48,546 nt of DNA from Bacillota bacterium. GTDB lineage: Bacteria; Bacillota; Clostridia; Lachnospirales; Lachnospiraceae. Below the pieces are notes generated by a model. It did not search any database. It had not been told where the DNA came from and saw only the letters and a program-made list of their open reading frames with translations. The stretch lies in assembly GCA_023413555.1 (NCBI GenBank), contig JAEZPG010000015.1, forward strand, positions 1-48,546, in the 5' to 3' direction. A program made the position numbers and the translations under genes. This document shows, piece by piece, positions 17,848 to 26,132 of the stretch. How positions within the stretch are numbered: the stretch's first letter is position 1; every line of letters starts with the position of its first letter.

Positions 17848-19752
17848 GTGAGAGCAATTGAGAGAAAGTATCTTCAGGAATTTGCAGATAATATAGAGTT
17901 TCCAACTATAATTTATATCTATGAAACTAGTAAAATTATCGCTTACAATAGTCTGGCGGAAGAAATCATAGGGAAGGATGTGAATTCCGTTGGAAGAATC
18001 ATAGGTTCAAGATTAATTAAGATAGAAGAGTTGGAAAAGAATCAGTGCAGTAAAATTTATTATAATAGATTATATCGAATTAGAAGAGGTTTTTATTCAG
18101 AAATTGATGTTGAGTTCAATTCTGTTATATTGGATGATAAACATATTATCTTTGCGTTCTTTGATTTTTCCTATAAGCAAGCCTTTGTACGTCATATGAA
18201 AAATTTGCTTCCAAGATTTTTTTGGAAGGATAGAAAAAGGAATTTTTTATGCATGAATGCATGCTTTATCAATGATTTAGAATGTCTTCACTCTTTAACT
18301 TTTCCAGTTAGAACGCAGGACATTATGGATGCAACTACAGGGGAGAAACTTGCAGAAGATGATAAATATGTGATGAGTACAAAAGCTCCTTTGATGCAGA
18401 TGCTTCAGCTTATTAGGTCAGATACTTCTGAAGGATATTTCTGTTCAATTAATCGTATTCCACTCATCAATAGTAATGGTTCGGTTGTTGGAGTCCTAGG
18501 TTCCTACCGATTGATTTTTAATCATAATGAGCAAAAGGAACTCTATGATGCTATTTTAAGAAGTTCTAATATATTAAGCCAATTACTCAGTAGAAGTGAT
18601 ACAATTGTTATGAGTTGGCGAAAGAGCGTTACCTATAAGTTGGAATTTATTTCCTCTAATATTAGTGTTTATGGGTATCCTCCAGAGTACTTTTATAGTA
18701 ATGAGATCAAATTATGTAATATTTTCCCATCAGACGATTATCAAAAGATATTGAATCACATTGAGGACATTGAAAATAAGAAATATGATTATTTTGAAGA
18801 AATTGTCACTATGTACAAATCAGATGGTACAACAGTACCTGTAAAGATTAATGTGGTTACAATTAATAAGAATAATGGGGAATATTTAGAATGTCTTTTA
18901 CAGAGAGCTGAATCGCTAAAGAGTAAGCCGACATCTGTAAAACATAGGGACTTTGAAAAATTTCATCTGGTAATTGATACATGGGAAAATGTAAAAAGAC
19001 GGGAGCTACTCACAAAAGCTATAGGAGATAAGTGTAAGGAGTTTGTTGTATATTATCAACCTATCATTTCAGTCAATGACGAAGCTATCATTGGAGTAGA
19101 GGCTTTGCTTCGCTGGAAAAGTCCAAGCCTTGGAAATGTAAAACCATTAGATTTTTTGTCTATGAGCGAATATTTGGGACTTATAAATCGACTGGGTAAT
19201 TTCTCAATCAGGGAGGCACTAAAAACCTATGGTCAGATTGAAAAGAATGGAATAACAAACATTAAAATACATATCAACATAAGTCTAATACAATTATTGC
19301 AGATAGATTTTCTCAGTCAACTAATCGGCTTTGCTGATAGTAAAGGGGTCCCTAGGGAACAGATTGTTTTAGAGATTAAGGAAGGTTTAGCTATTGAAGA
19401 TTTGGATTTAATGAAAAAGGTCATATTAGAACTAAAGGAACAAGGCTTTGCTATAGCCCTTGATAATTTTGGTACTGGGTTCATTGACATTCAATATATT
19501 GTAGACATACCATTTGACTACATTAAGTTAGATAAAAAGTTTATGGAAAGCTATGAAACAGAGAAATATAATGGGAAACTGGTGGCTGCTTTATTGGACA
19601 TTATTAAAAGTATGAAGGCAGAGGTTATTGTAGAAGGTATAGAGACCAGAAAACAGTACGAGTTTTTACTGTCTCATGAGGTACGAGCATATCAGGGATT
19701 TTACTATAGCATGCCACTTGAAAAAAGGGAACTTTTTAAATTGTTAAAATAA
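17848..19752 (+). CDS. PAS-EAL domain protein, possible c-di-GMP phosphodiesterase
   Basis: A 634-aa cytoplasmic signalling protein without membrane helices. Residues 1-370 look like two or three PAS-type sensor domains; EAL occupies about 390-634. EAL landmarks are E418-A-L, N477, E509, K560, E596 (in VEGIET) and Q616. The usual DDFGTG reads DNFGTG (D539, N540), so one acidic residue of the metal site is amide. Activity may be lowered or lost. There is no GGDEF domain. GTG start at 17848 after AAGGAGG; the ATG two bases earlier is followed at once by a stop. It ends in a terminator shared with upp. Confidence 0.88.
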   Translation: MRAIERKYLQEFADNIEFPTIIYIYETSKIIAYNSLAEEIIGKDVNSVGRIIGSRLIKIEELEKNQCSKIYYNRLYRIRRGFYSEIDVEFNSVILDDKHIIFAFFDFSYKQAFVRHMKNLLPRFFWKDRKRNFLCMNACFINDLECLHSLTFPVRTQDIMDATTGEKLAEDDKYVMSTKAPLMQMLQLIRSDTSEGYFCSINRIPLINSNGSVVGVLGSYRLIFNHNEQKELYDAILRSSNILSQLLSRSDTIVMSWRKSVTYKLEFISSNISVYGYPPEYFYSNEIKLCNIFPSDDYQKILNHIEDIENKKYDYFEEIVTMYKSDGTTVPVKINVVTINKNNGEYLECLLQRAESLKSKPTSVKHRDFEKFHLVIDTWENVKRRELLTKAIGDKCKEFVVYYQPIISVNDEAIIGVEALLRWKSPSLGNVKPLDFLSMSEYLGLINRLGNFSIREALKTYGQIEKNGITNIKIHINISLIQLLQIDFLSQLIGFADSKGVPREQIVLEIKEGLAIEDLDLMKKVILELKEQGFAIALDNFGTGFIDIQYIVDIPFDYIKLDKKFMESYETEKYNGKLVAALLDIIKSMKAEVIVEGIETRKQYEFLLSHEVRAYQGFYYSMPLEKRELFKLLK

Positions 19753-19777
19753 ATAGGATAAGAGATAGAAGAAAATA

Positions 19778-19810
19778 GTAATAGGGCTGCTATCATTACA
19801 GCCCTATTAT
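19778..19810. terminator. Bidirectional terminator between the EAL gene and upp
   Basis: An 11-bp stem TAATAGGGCTG/CAGCCCTATTA (19779-19789 with 19799-19809) lies between convergent genes. T-rich tails on both strands are modest. Confidence 0.75.
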
Positions 19811-19816
19811 TGTAAA

Positions 19817-20446
19817 TTATTTTGTTCCGTAGATACGATCTCCGGCATCTCCTAATCCTGGAAGAATGTAGCCATGGTCATTTAATTTTTCGTCAACAGC
19901 ACCAATATATAAATCAACATCAGGATGTTCTTCCTGAAGTTTCTTAACACCTTCCGGTGCTGCAATTATGCAAAGTAATCGAATGTGCTTGATACCTCGT
20001 CTTTTAAGGAGATTTATGGCAGCAATAGCAGATCCTCCAGTTGCAAGCATTGGATCTACAACAAAAATATCTCTATCAGCCGCATCACTTGGAAGCTTGC
20101 AAAAGTACTCAACAGGCTCTAAAGTATCTTCATTACGGTATAAACCGATATGACCAACCTTGGCATTCGGTATTAAGGTCAGAATTCCATCTGCCATATG
20201 AAGTCCAGCACGTAAAATAGGAACGATACAAAGCTTCTTTCCTGCAATTTCTTTTACTGTAGTCTTCACCAAAGGTGTTTCGATTTCAATGTCAGCTAGC
20301 GGAAGTTCACGAGTTGCTTCATAACCAATTAACATTGCAACTTCGGCAACAAGATCACGAAACTCTTTTGTAGACGTTGTTTTTACACGCATAATTCCGA
20401 TTTTGTGCTGAATCAAAGGATGTTCCATAATAGTCACTTTTGACAT
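19817..20446 (-). CDS. upp: Uracil phosphoribosyltransferase
   Basis: Pyrimidine salvage enzyme forming UMP from uracil and PRPP, 209 aa. The PRPP loop reads VDPMLATGGSA; the C-terminal uracil-binding end reads GYILPGLGDAGDRIYGTK. VKTTSTKEFRDLVAEVAMLI is the characteristic N-terminal helix. On the minus strand GGAGGTATATT precedes the ATG. An extended -10 promoter lies about 75 bases upstream. It is a single-gene unit convergent with the EAL gene. Confidence 0.97.
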   Translation of the reverse strand: MSKVTIMEHPLIQHKIGIMRVKTTSTKEFRDLVAEVAMLIGYEATRELPLADIEIETPLVKTTVKEIAGKKLCIVPILRAGLHMADGILTLIPNAKVGHIGLYRNEDTLEPVEYFCKLPSDAADRDIFVVDPMLATGGSAIAAINLLKRRGIKHIRLLCIIAAPEGVKKLQEEHPDVDLYIGAVDEKLNDHGYILPGLGDAGDRIYGTK

Positions 20447-20519
20447 AATATACCTCCAAATGTTTTTCCTTTTGTATTCTGGAACTGTGCTTTAGTCCCT
20501 ATGAAATTTTGCTGTTAGT

Positions 20520-20548
20520 ATTATACCATTATCGAAAATAATATAAAA
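20520..20548 (-). promoter_or_regulatory. Promoter of upp
   Basis: On the minus strand an extended -10, TGG-TATAAT, has its TATAAT at 20525-20520. The -35 region at 17 bases (TTTTAT) is weak, as is common with an extended -10. Confidence 0.6.
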
Positions 20549-20676
20549 GGTGTAATATAAATTTTGTTGCATTAACATGGTATTTTATACATGTAAAAGC
20601 GAAAAAATGTATATATACTATATCATTTCGTTATAGGTGGTAAGATGGCTATATAGCTTATTTAGGGGAGAATAAC

Positions 20677-21714
20677 ATGGAATGGAATAATACAAACGGA
20701 CTATGGAATCAGATTTTGACGGTTGAGTCCTTTGCTGCTGTAATAGTAGACAGTTCTGCCAGAATCATGACATGTAACAAAGGTTTTCTTCAGATGTTTG
20801 CTATATTGCACGAGGAATATATGGAAAAGAGCTTGTATGACATAATAAACAGTGAAGGCTTAAAGAGCAATTTAATGAGGCTATTAGTGGGTAACCTTAC
20901 AAGAGATGAATTTATTATCTCTTATTTCAATTTCTCAGGTAATGTAGGTTGGAATAGAGTGGAAGCATCAAGATTGGAGGAGAATGGTAACTATTTTTTG
21001 ATATTTCATGATTTAACGGAAGCTTACCAAGCTCAGATGATTATGGAAGCCCATTCTATGGTCAGTGATGATATTTTTTTATTTTTTGACCAAAGAGATT
21101 ATGTCTTACAATGCTCAGAGAAAGCCGCCAGAGTGTTTGGATTTTCATCTGGAAGAGAGGCTATGGGAGTTCATTACACTACACTAATGTATGGAAAGGT
21201 TAATCTTTCGGAAGTAGAGAAAGTGTTTATCAAATTGCATCAGCAGGAAGGGGAAGGGTACCTGGGATATATTAGCCTGCAGCAGGAGCATAACAGTTTC
21301 TATGAAATCTCCGGTTTTCATGTGAATTTAAGAGCAGTTTCGGTAGGCTATGTATTACTACTTAAACTCCTTGGGGAGGATTTCTACATTTCTCCTAATT
21401 CTTTAGAGGAGAAGGATATTATAAAAGAAAATTCCAATCTAGATAGTGGGTATGTCAAATATAACACAGTACACGCAGACACCAGTTATTTATATTGGAA
21501 TAGTAAGGAATGTAAGGAAGGCCTTCAAAATTTAAAAAAGGCAATAGAGCATTATGAATATATCGAGATTAATGAATTATTGGAGCAGATTATTGTGCTG
21601 GCACCTGAGAAACCGTACGCTGTATTACAAAATATTCAAAAAGCTATTATGAACTTAGAATATGATACTGCTCTTAATCTGTATAATGAAGCACATTTCA
21701 TACTTAAAGAGTGA
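20677..21714 (+). CDS. PAS-domain protein without an output domain
   Basis: A 345-aa soluble protein. Two PAS-like domains occupy about residues 10-115 and 120-230 (VESFAAVIVDSSARIMTCNKGF; DQRDYVLQCSEKAARVFGF). The C-terminal 75 residues are helical (LQNLKKAIEHYEYIEINELLEQ...NIQKAIMNLEYD) and resemble the helical tails found in place of HPt domains in some hybrid kinases. No kinase, GGDEF, EAL or DNA-binding domain is visible. It may pass a signal by protein contact; this is a guess. TTAGGGGAGAATAAC precedes the ATG. Confidence 0.75.
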   Translation: MEWNNTNGLWNQILTVESFAAVIVDSSARIMTCNKGFLQMFAILHEEYMEKSLYDIINSEGLKSNLMRLLVGNLTRDEFIISYFNFSGNVGWNRVEASRLEENGNYFLIFHDLTEAYQAQMIMEAHSMVSDDIFLFFDQRDYVLQCSEKAARVFGFSSGREAMGVHYTTLMYGKVNLSEVEKVFIKLHQQEGEGYLGYISLQQEHNSFYEISGFHVNLRAVSVGYVLLLKLLGEDFYISPNSLEEKDIIKENSNLDSGYVKYNTVHADTSYLYWNSKECKEGLQNLKKAIEHYEYIEINELLEQIIVLAPEKPYAVLQNIQKAIMNLEYDTALNLYNEAHFILKE

Positions 21715-21733
21715 GAAGACTTATTGTTAACGT

Positions 21734-21765
21734 AGAAAAGGAATCGCAATTGCGATTCCTTTTCT
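21734..21765 (+). terminator. Perfect palindromic terminator
   Basis: A 32-base perfect palindrome centred at 21749/21750, with arms beginning AGAAAAGGAATCGCAA and no spare loop bases. On + it ends in TTTTCT, so it can act as terminator of the PAS gene. Confidence 0.8.
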
Positions 21766-22141
21766 GTCTATGTAAGAGGAGAAGCCTGAAAGAGGGGGAA
21801 TACTAACAGGCCTTTATGAAAAAAAGTTTAGCGCATATACTTTGTTCTGAAATATATTATATAAGAGAAATATGTTTAGAGTATGGATAAAATGTGAACA
21901 TATTATGAATATTTCGTGGAATTTACACTATTTCACACTATTGCCATCAATTATTAGAAAAATAGAGAAATAAACTAATTTTTATAACTCATTATGAGAA
22001 TAAGCTGAATATACAAAAATTGCTATAATTGTTTCGAAATATTAAAGCAATAATATAATATAGTAGACACCAAATTATAAGCATTTTCTTGTGCAATAAC
22101 GACTTGTCTCCGGAATAGAATACTTGTAATGAGGTGCTTGA
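21766..22141. other. Long non-coding gap before the orphan membrane protein
   Basis: About 375 AT-rich bases without a convincing gene. A weak GCCTG/CAGGC stem lies near 21784-21816. There are two possible -10 elements, TGC-TATAAT (extended, 22021-22029) and TATAAT (22054-22059), both without a good -35. The ribosome site GAGGTG (22131-22136) serves the following gene. Confidence 0.4.
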
Positions 22142-22627
22142 ATGAAAAAAGTTGGTGAATTAAATATGGCGAGTGTATTCCGAAAGCTTATATGTAAAGA
22201 ATTAGGTGAACACTGTTACGAACAATATTTTGCATGCTATCAAAAATTAATTACCAATAAAAATTATAATCATCGCATGTTAGATAATGTGGAAATATAT
22301 GATGATATATATGATAGATTAAAGGACAAAGATATTGAGACGTTAATTAAAATGACAAAGCGTCTATCGGAGTCCCTTCATCTTGTATTACGTATCAGCA
22401 AGACATTTAAATTTGCAATTGTGGTATACCTAATAAGTATGATACTTTTATTTTTACAAGGACTTCCTCTCTTTGTTGGAATCATGTGTATTGGATTAAT
22501 TACAGTTGCATTTTTATATAAAGCATATGAATATATAGTCAATAAATACTGCTTCATAGATGCTCATATAGTGATTATTTATAAGTCTGTTTTGGATCAA
22601 CTTATATTAAAACATGCAAATATGTAA
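22142..22627 (+). CDS. Hypothetical membrane protein
   Basis: A 161-aa protein I do not recognise. Residues 1-90 are charged and helical with several Tyr and Asp residues (LDNVEIYDDIYDRLKDKD). Two membrane helices follow at about 91-109 and 113-131 (FAIVVYLISMILLFLQG and LFVGIMCIGLITVAFLY), then a short soluble tail. GAGGTGCTTGA precedes the ATG. It stands alone between a long gap and its own terminator. Confidence 0.7.
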   Translation: MKKVGELNMASVFRKLICKELGEHCYEQYFACYQKLITNKNYNHRMLDNVEIYDDIYDRLKDKDIETLIKMTKRLSESLHLVLRISKTFKFAIVVYLISMILLFLQGLPLFVGIMCIGLITVAFLYKAYEYIVNKYCFIDAHIVIIYKSVLDQLILKHANM

Positions 22628-22629
22628 TC

Positions 22630-22680
22630 ACAACAACCGTGGTGGCTTAGGCTTGACACGGTTGTTGTATTTTATTTATT
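22630..22680 (+). terminator. Terminator of the orphan membrane protein gene
   Basis: A 12-bp stem ACAACAACCGTG/CACGGTTGTTGT (22630-22641 with 22657-22668) followed by ATTTTATTTATTTG. Confidence 0.85.
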
Positions 22681-22708
22681 TGTTTAAATAGTAAAGGTTA
22701 CCGTCATG

Positions 22709-22717
22709 TGTTATAAT
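22709..22717 (+). promoter_or_regulatory. Extended -10 promoter of the aminopeptidase
   Basis: TGT-TATAAT (22709-22717); the -35 at 17 bases (TAGTAA) is weak. The expected transcript start near 22724 supports the downstream ATG at 22751 as the gene start. Confidence 0.5.
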
Positions 22718-22750
22718 AGTTTGGTAATGGAGAGTAAAGGATGGAGATTA

Positions 22751-24037
22751 ATGAATCAGATTACCAAGAGGTTATTAAACACAATTGAGGTGTCAACATC
22801 ACCTACGCATTGTGTACAAGAAGCAAAAAGACAGCTATTAGAGGCTGGTTTTATTGAATTAAATATGGCGGAACCTTTTGAACTTAAGAAAGACCAGGGC
22901 TATGTAATGGAGCTTTATAACAGTTCTATATTGGCATTCCGTGTCAATGAGCAGTTTCAACTAGGAGAGGGCTTCCGGTTTGCTTATGCTCACACAGATT
23001 TTTGTGGTTTTCGTCTAAAGGCTAAGCCTGAGATGGTTGAGGGAGCCTATAAGAAACTTAATGTAGAAGTGTATGGAGGACCGATTCTAAATACCTTTAT
23101 GGACCGGCCATTATCTATAGCTGGGAAGGTTGCCATACGAAGCAGAGATTTATTTCATCCTGAGATTCGCTTAGTTGACTTCAATCGTCCACTTCTTACT
23201 ATCCCTAATATTGCCATTCATCTAGATAGAGATGTGAACAAAGGAAAAGAATTGAATAACCAGATAGACATGCTTCCTTTGATGGGTATGGCCGGAGAAC
23301 ATATAAAGAGGGAAGAGTTTATAGAAGCACTGGCAAAGGAACTAAAAGTGTCATCTAAGGATATTCTGGATTTTGAATTAGGGGTATATGTAAAAGAAGA
23401 AGGTGTGGAATTTGGTCTTAAAAAAGAATTCATTTCTGCACCGAGAATTGATAATATATCTAGTGTGCAAGCTTGCTTAACTGGAATCATTACTGGAGAA
23501 CGAAGCCATGGAATTGACGTAATCGCCTGTTTTGATCACGAGGAGATTGGGAGCCGTTCCAAGAAGGGAGCTGACTCTAACCTGCTAGGTTTACTTTTAC
23601 AGAAAGTTTACTTAAGTTTAGGAGGGAGTATCACTGCCTACAATGATGCTTTGCTAAAGAGTCACTGTATCTCTGTTGATGTGGCTCATGCTGTACATCC
23701 TAATAAGAAAGAAAAATCTGATGTAACAAATAAAGTATATCTTAACCAGGGGATTGCTATCAAAATAACCAATACCCAGGAGTATGCCAGTGATTGTGAG
23801 ATGGTAGGTATCCTTGTTCAGATATGTGAAAAATGTGGACTTCCTTATCAAAAATATTACAACCGTTCAGATATAAAGGGTGGTTCTACTTTAGGTACTA
23901 TCGTGAATTCGCTTTTACCAATGCAAACTCAGGATATTGGAATTCCTGTTTTAGCAATGCACTCAGCCAGAGAAACTATGGGTATCAAGGATCAAGTAAA
24001 TCTTGAAAAGCTTTTAATTGCATACTTTAGTATATAA
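22751..24037 (+). CDS. M18 family aminopeptidase
   Basis: Zinc-dependent aminopeptidase of the M18 (aspartyl aminopeptidase) family, 428 aa, cytoplasmic. Metal-site landmarks: AHTD with H81 and D83, FDHEEIGS with D262, E264 and E265, and SVDVAHAVHP near the C-terminal third; GSTLGTI lies close to the end. M18 enzymes form large dodecameric shells and favour acidic N-terminal residues. The ATG at 22751 is preferred to an in-frame ATG at 22706 because that one lies upstream of the predicted transcript start and has no ribosome site, while AAAGGATGGAG precedes 22751. Confidence 0.93.
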   Translation: MNQITKRLLNTIEVSTSPTHCVQEAKRQLLEAGFIELNMAEPFELKKDQGYVMELYNSSILAFRVNEQFQLGEGFRFAYAHTDFCGFRLKAKPEMVEGAYKKLNVEVYGGPILNTFMDRPLSIAGKVAIRSRDLFHPEIRLVDFNRPLLTIPNIAIHLDRDVNKGKELNNQIDMLPLMGMAGEHIKREEFIEALAKELKVSSKDILDFELGVYVKEEGVEFGLKKEFISAPRIDNISSVQACLTGIITGERSHGIDVIACFDHEEIGSRSKKGADSNLLGLLLQKVYLSLGGSITAYNDALLKSHCISVDVAHAVHPNKKEKSDVTNKVYLNQGIAIKITNTQEYASDCEMVGILVQICEKCGLPYQKYYNRSDIKGGSTLGTIVNSLLPMQTQDIGIPVLAMHSARETMGIKDQVNLEKLLIAYFSI

Positions 24038-24083
24038 TCGTAATAACATTACAAATAAAGTTTATTAACTAAACAAATAAGTA

Positions 24084-24112
24084 TTCACAAGAGAAAAACT
24101 TTATGGTAAGAT
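24084..24112 (+). promoter_or_regulatory. Promoter of the transketolase genes
   Basis: TTCACA (24084-24089), 17 bases, TAAGAT (24107-24112) with an upstream TGG extension. The expected transcript start is near 24119, leaving a leader of about 108 bases. Confidence 0.6.
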
Positions 24113-24132
24113 ATGTATGTACAAAAGATAGC

Positions 24133-24184
24133 TCCTATCAGACTGATATGTTGTCATATTTAATTGAACTCTATCAGGATAGGA
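24133..24184 (+). other. Structured leader hairpin upstream of transketolase
   Basis: Two stacked stems, TCCTATC/GATAGGA (24133-24139 with 24178-24184) and CTGATA/TATCAG (24143-24148 with 24172-24177), separated by a three-base bulge on the 5' side only. This 13-bp hairpin lies inside the predicted 5' leader. No T run follows, so it is not a terminator. It could stabilise the mRNA, bind a regulator or be a DNA operator. Confidence 0.5.
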
Positions 24185-24226
24185 CGAATAACCGTTGTCA
24201 CTAAATTTTGTAAAGGTGGTATCAGA

Positions 24227-25063
24227 ATGAAAATGTTAGAACTACAGAAAACTGCCAATGAGATCCGTAAGGGTGTCATAGATGCAGTTCATAGCGCAAA
24301 ATCAGGACATCCAGGTGGCTCTCTTTCCGCTACAGATATTTTTACTTACCTGTACTTTGAAGAGTTAAATATTGATCCTGCAAATCCTGATAAACCAGAC
24401 AGAGATCGCTTTGTATTATCTAAGGGCCATGTTGCTCCTGGTTTATATTCTACACTTGCGCACAGAGGTTTCTTCCCAGTGGAAGACTTATTCACTCTTC
24501 GTCATGTTGGTTCCTATTTGCAGGGACATCCTGATAAAAAACATATTCCAGGTGTTGATATGTCAAGTGGTTCCTTGGGACAGGGCATATCAGCAGCAGT
24601 AGGTATGGCATTATCAGCCAAGCTTACAAAGGATACTTATCGTGTTTATACCCTTCTTGGTGATGGAGAGATACAGGAAGGTCAGGTTTGGGAAGCAGCA
24701 ATGTTTGCTGGTTCTCGTAAGTTAGACAACTTGGTTGTTATCGTAGATAATAATGGGCTTCAAATTGATGGTAATATTGCCGACGTTTGTTCTCCATACC
24801 CTATTGATAAGAAATTTGAAGCATTTAACTTCCATGTAATCAATGTAGATGCCCATGATTTTGAACAGTTAGCAGCTGCATTTAAGGAAGCAAGAGAGAC
24901 AAAAGGAATGCCTACCGCTATTATTGCAAAGAGTGTTAAAGGTAAGGGCGTAAGCTTTATGGAGAATCAATCTAGCTGGCATGGTACAGCACCTAATGAC
25001 GAGCAATATAAGCAGGCTATGGAAGATTTAGAAAAGGTAGGTGAAGCATTATGTCAGATGTAA
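24227..25063 (+). CDS. Transketolase, N-terminal subunit
   Basis: Thiamine-diphosphate-binding half of a split transketolase, 278 aa, acting in the non-oxidative pentose phosphate pathway. SAKSGHPGGSLSATD and LSKGHVAPGLYSTLAHRGFF are the N-terminal landmarks; the ThDP/Mg motif is LGDGEIQEGQVWEAAMFAG ... VIVDNNGLQIDG. The start at 24227 has AAAGGTGG upstream; a reading from 24164 begins in the structured leader without a ribosome site. The stop overlaps the start of the C-terminal subunit by 13 bases, so both are co-translated. Two-gene transketolases are common in Clostridia. Confidence 0.95.
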   Translation: MKMLELQKTANEIRKGVIDAVHSAKSGHPGGSLSATDIFTYLYFEELNIDPANPDKPDRDRFVLSKGHVAPGLYSTLAHRGFFPVEDLFTLRHVGSYLQGHPDKKHIPGVDMSSGSLGQGISAAVGMALSAKLTKDTYRVYTLLGDGEIQEGQVWEAAMFAGSRKLDNLVVIVDNNGLQIDGNIADVCSPYPIDKKFEAFNFHVINVDAHDFEQLAAAFKEARETKGMPTAIIAKSVKGKGVSFMENQSSWHGTAPNDEQYKQAMEDLEKVGEALCQM

Positions 25064-25992
25064 AGAAAATTGCAACTAGAGACAGCTATGGTAATGCTTT
25101 GGTTGAACTTGGAAAAGAACATGATAATTTAGTGGTATTAGATGCAGACTTAGCAGCAGCGACGAAAACTGGTGTATTCAAAAAAGTATTCCCAGAACGA
25201 CATATAGATTGCGGTATTGCAGAATGTAACATGATGGGAATAGCTGCTGGAATCGCTACTACAGGTAAGGTACCCTTTGCAAGTACCTTTGCTATGTTTG
25301 CAGCAGGTCGCGCTTTTGAGCAAGTTCGTAACTCCATCGGTTACCCACACCTGAATGTAAAAATAGGTGCTACCCATGCTGGTATCTCCGTTGGTGAAGA
25401 TGGTGCTACCCATCAATGTAACGAAGACCTTGCACTTATGAGAACGATTCCTGGTATGGTAGTAATCAATCCAAGTGATGATGTGGAAGCTAAGGCAGCA
25501 GTAAAAGCAGCATATGAATATGATGGTCCAGTATATCTTCGTTTTGGACGTCTTGCTGTACCTGTAATCAATGACAATGCAGATTATAAATTTGAATTAG
25601 GAAAAGGCGTTGTATTACGTGAAGGTAAGGATGTTACTATCGTTGCTACCGGTCTTTGCGTAAGTGAAGCTCTTATAGCAGCAGAGTTGATTGCAAGAGA
25701 AGGAATTGAAGCAAAGGTTGTAAATATCCATACCATCAAACCTCTAGATGAAGAGTTAATCATTTCCTGTGCAAAGGAAACTGGTAAGATTGTAACGGTA
25801 GAAGAACACTCTATCATCGGAGGTCTAGGCAGTGCAGTGTGTGATACATTAAGTGCAAAGTATCCAACAACTGTATTAAAGATTGGTGTAAATGATGTAT
25901 TTGGAGAGTCTGGTCCAGCAGTTGAGCTGATTAAAAAATATGGTTTAGATGGTGCAAGTATTGCTGAAAAAGTAAAAGCTTTTGTAAAATAA
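25051..25992 (+). CDS. Transketolase, C-terminal subunit
   Basis: Pyrimidine-binding and C-terminal half of the split transketolase, 313 aa. Landmarks are FPERHIDCGIAECNMMGIAAGIA with the catalytic Glu of the family, GISVGEDGATHQCNEDLALMR, and VYLRFGR. The C-terminal domain includes VEEHSIIGGLGSAVCDTL. The enzyme is expected to be an alpha2-beta2 complex with the upstream product. 1-deoxyxylulose-5-phosphate synthase shares this fold but is a single longer chain. AAGGTAGGTGAAGC precedes the ATG. Confidence 0.95.
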   Translation: MSDVKKIATRDSYGNALVELGKEHDNLVVLDADLAAATKTGVFKKVFPERHIDCGIAECNMMGIAAGIATTGKVPFASTFAMFAAGRAFEQVRNSIGYPHLNVKIGATHAGISVGEDGATHQCNEDLALMRTIPGMVVINPSDDVEAKAAVKAAYEYDGPVYLRFGRLAVPVINDNADYKFELGKGVVLREGKDVTIVATGLCVSEALIAAELIAREGIEAKVVNIHTIKPLDEELIISCAKETGKIVTVEEHSIIGGLGSAVCDTLSAKYPTTVLKIGVNDVFGESGPAVELIKKYGLDGASIAEKVKAFVK

Positions 25993-26010
25993 TTAAACAT
26001 ATAGTATTTA

Positions 26011-26052
26011 AAGGGATATGAACTTAGTAAGGTACATATCCCTTATTTAATA
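26011..26052 (+). terminator. Terminator of the transketolase operon
   Basis: A 10-bp stem AAGGGATATG/CATATCCCTT (26011-26020 with 26035-26044) followed by ATTTAAT. Confidence 0.7.
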
Positions 26053-26132
26053 GGTGGATTACAGTAGTGGGACTGTCATATTAACTCACAAAGGGAAATA
26101 TAATATATTAACAAGCTCTTTTGGGTGTAGCT

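Noticed and set aside
22021..22059. Two TATAAT boxes as firm promoters of the 22142 gene
   Set aside because: Neither has a credible -35, and TATAAT is expected by chance in such AT-rich DNA.
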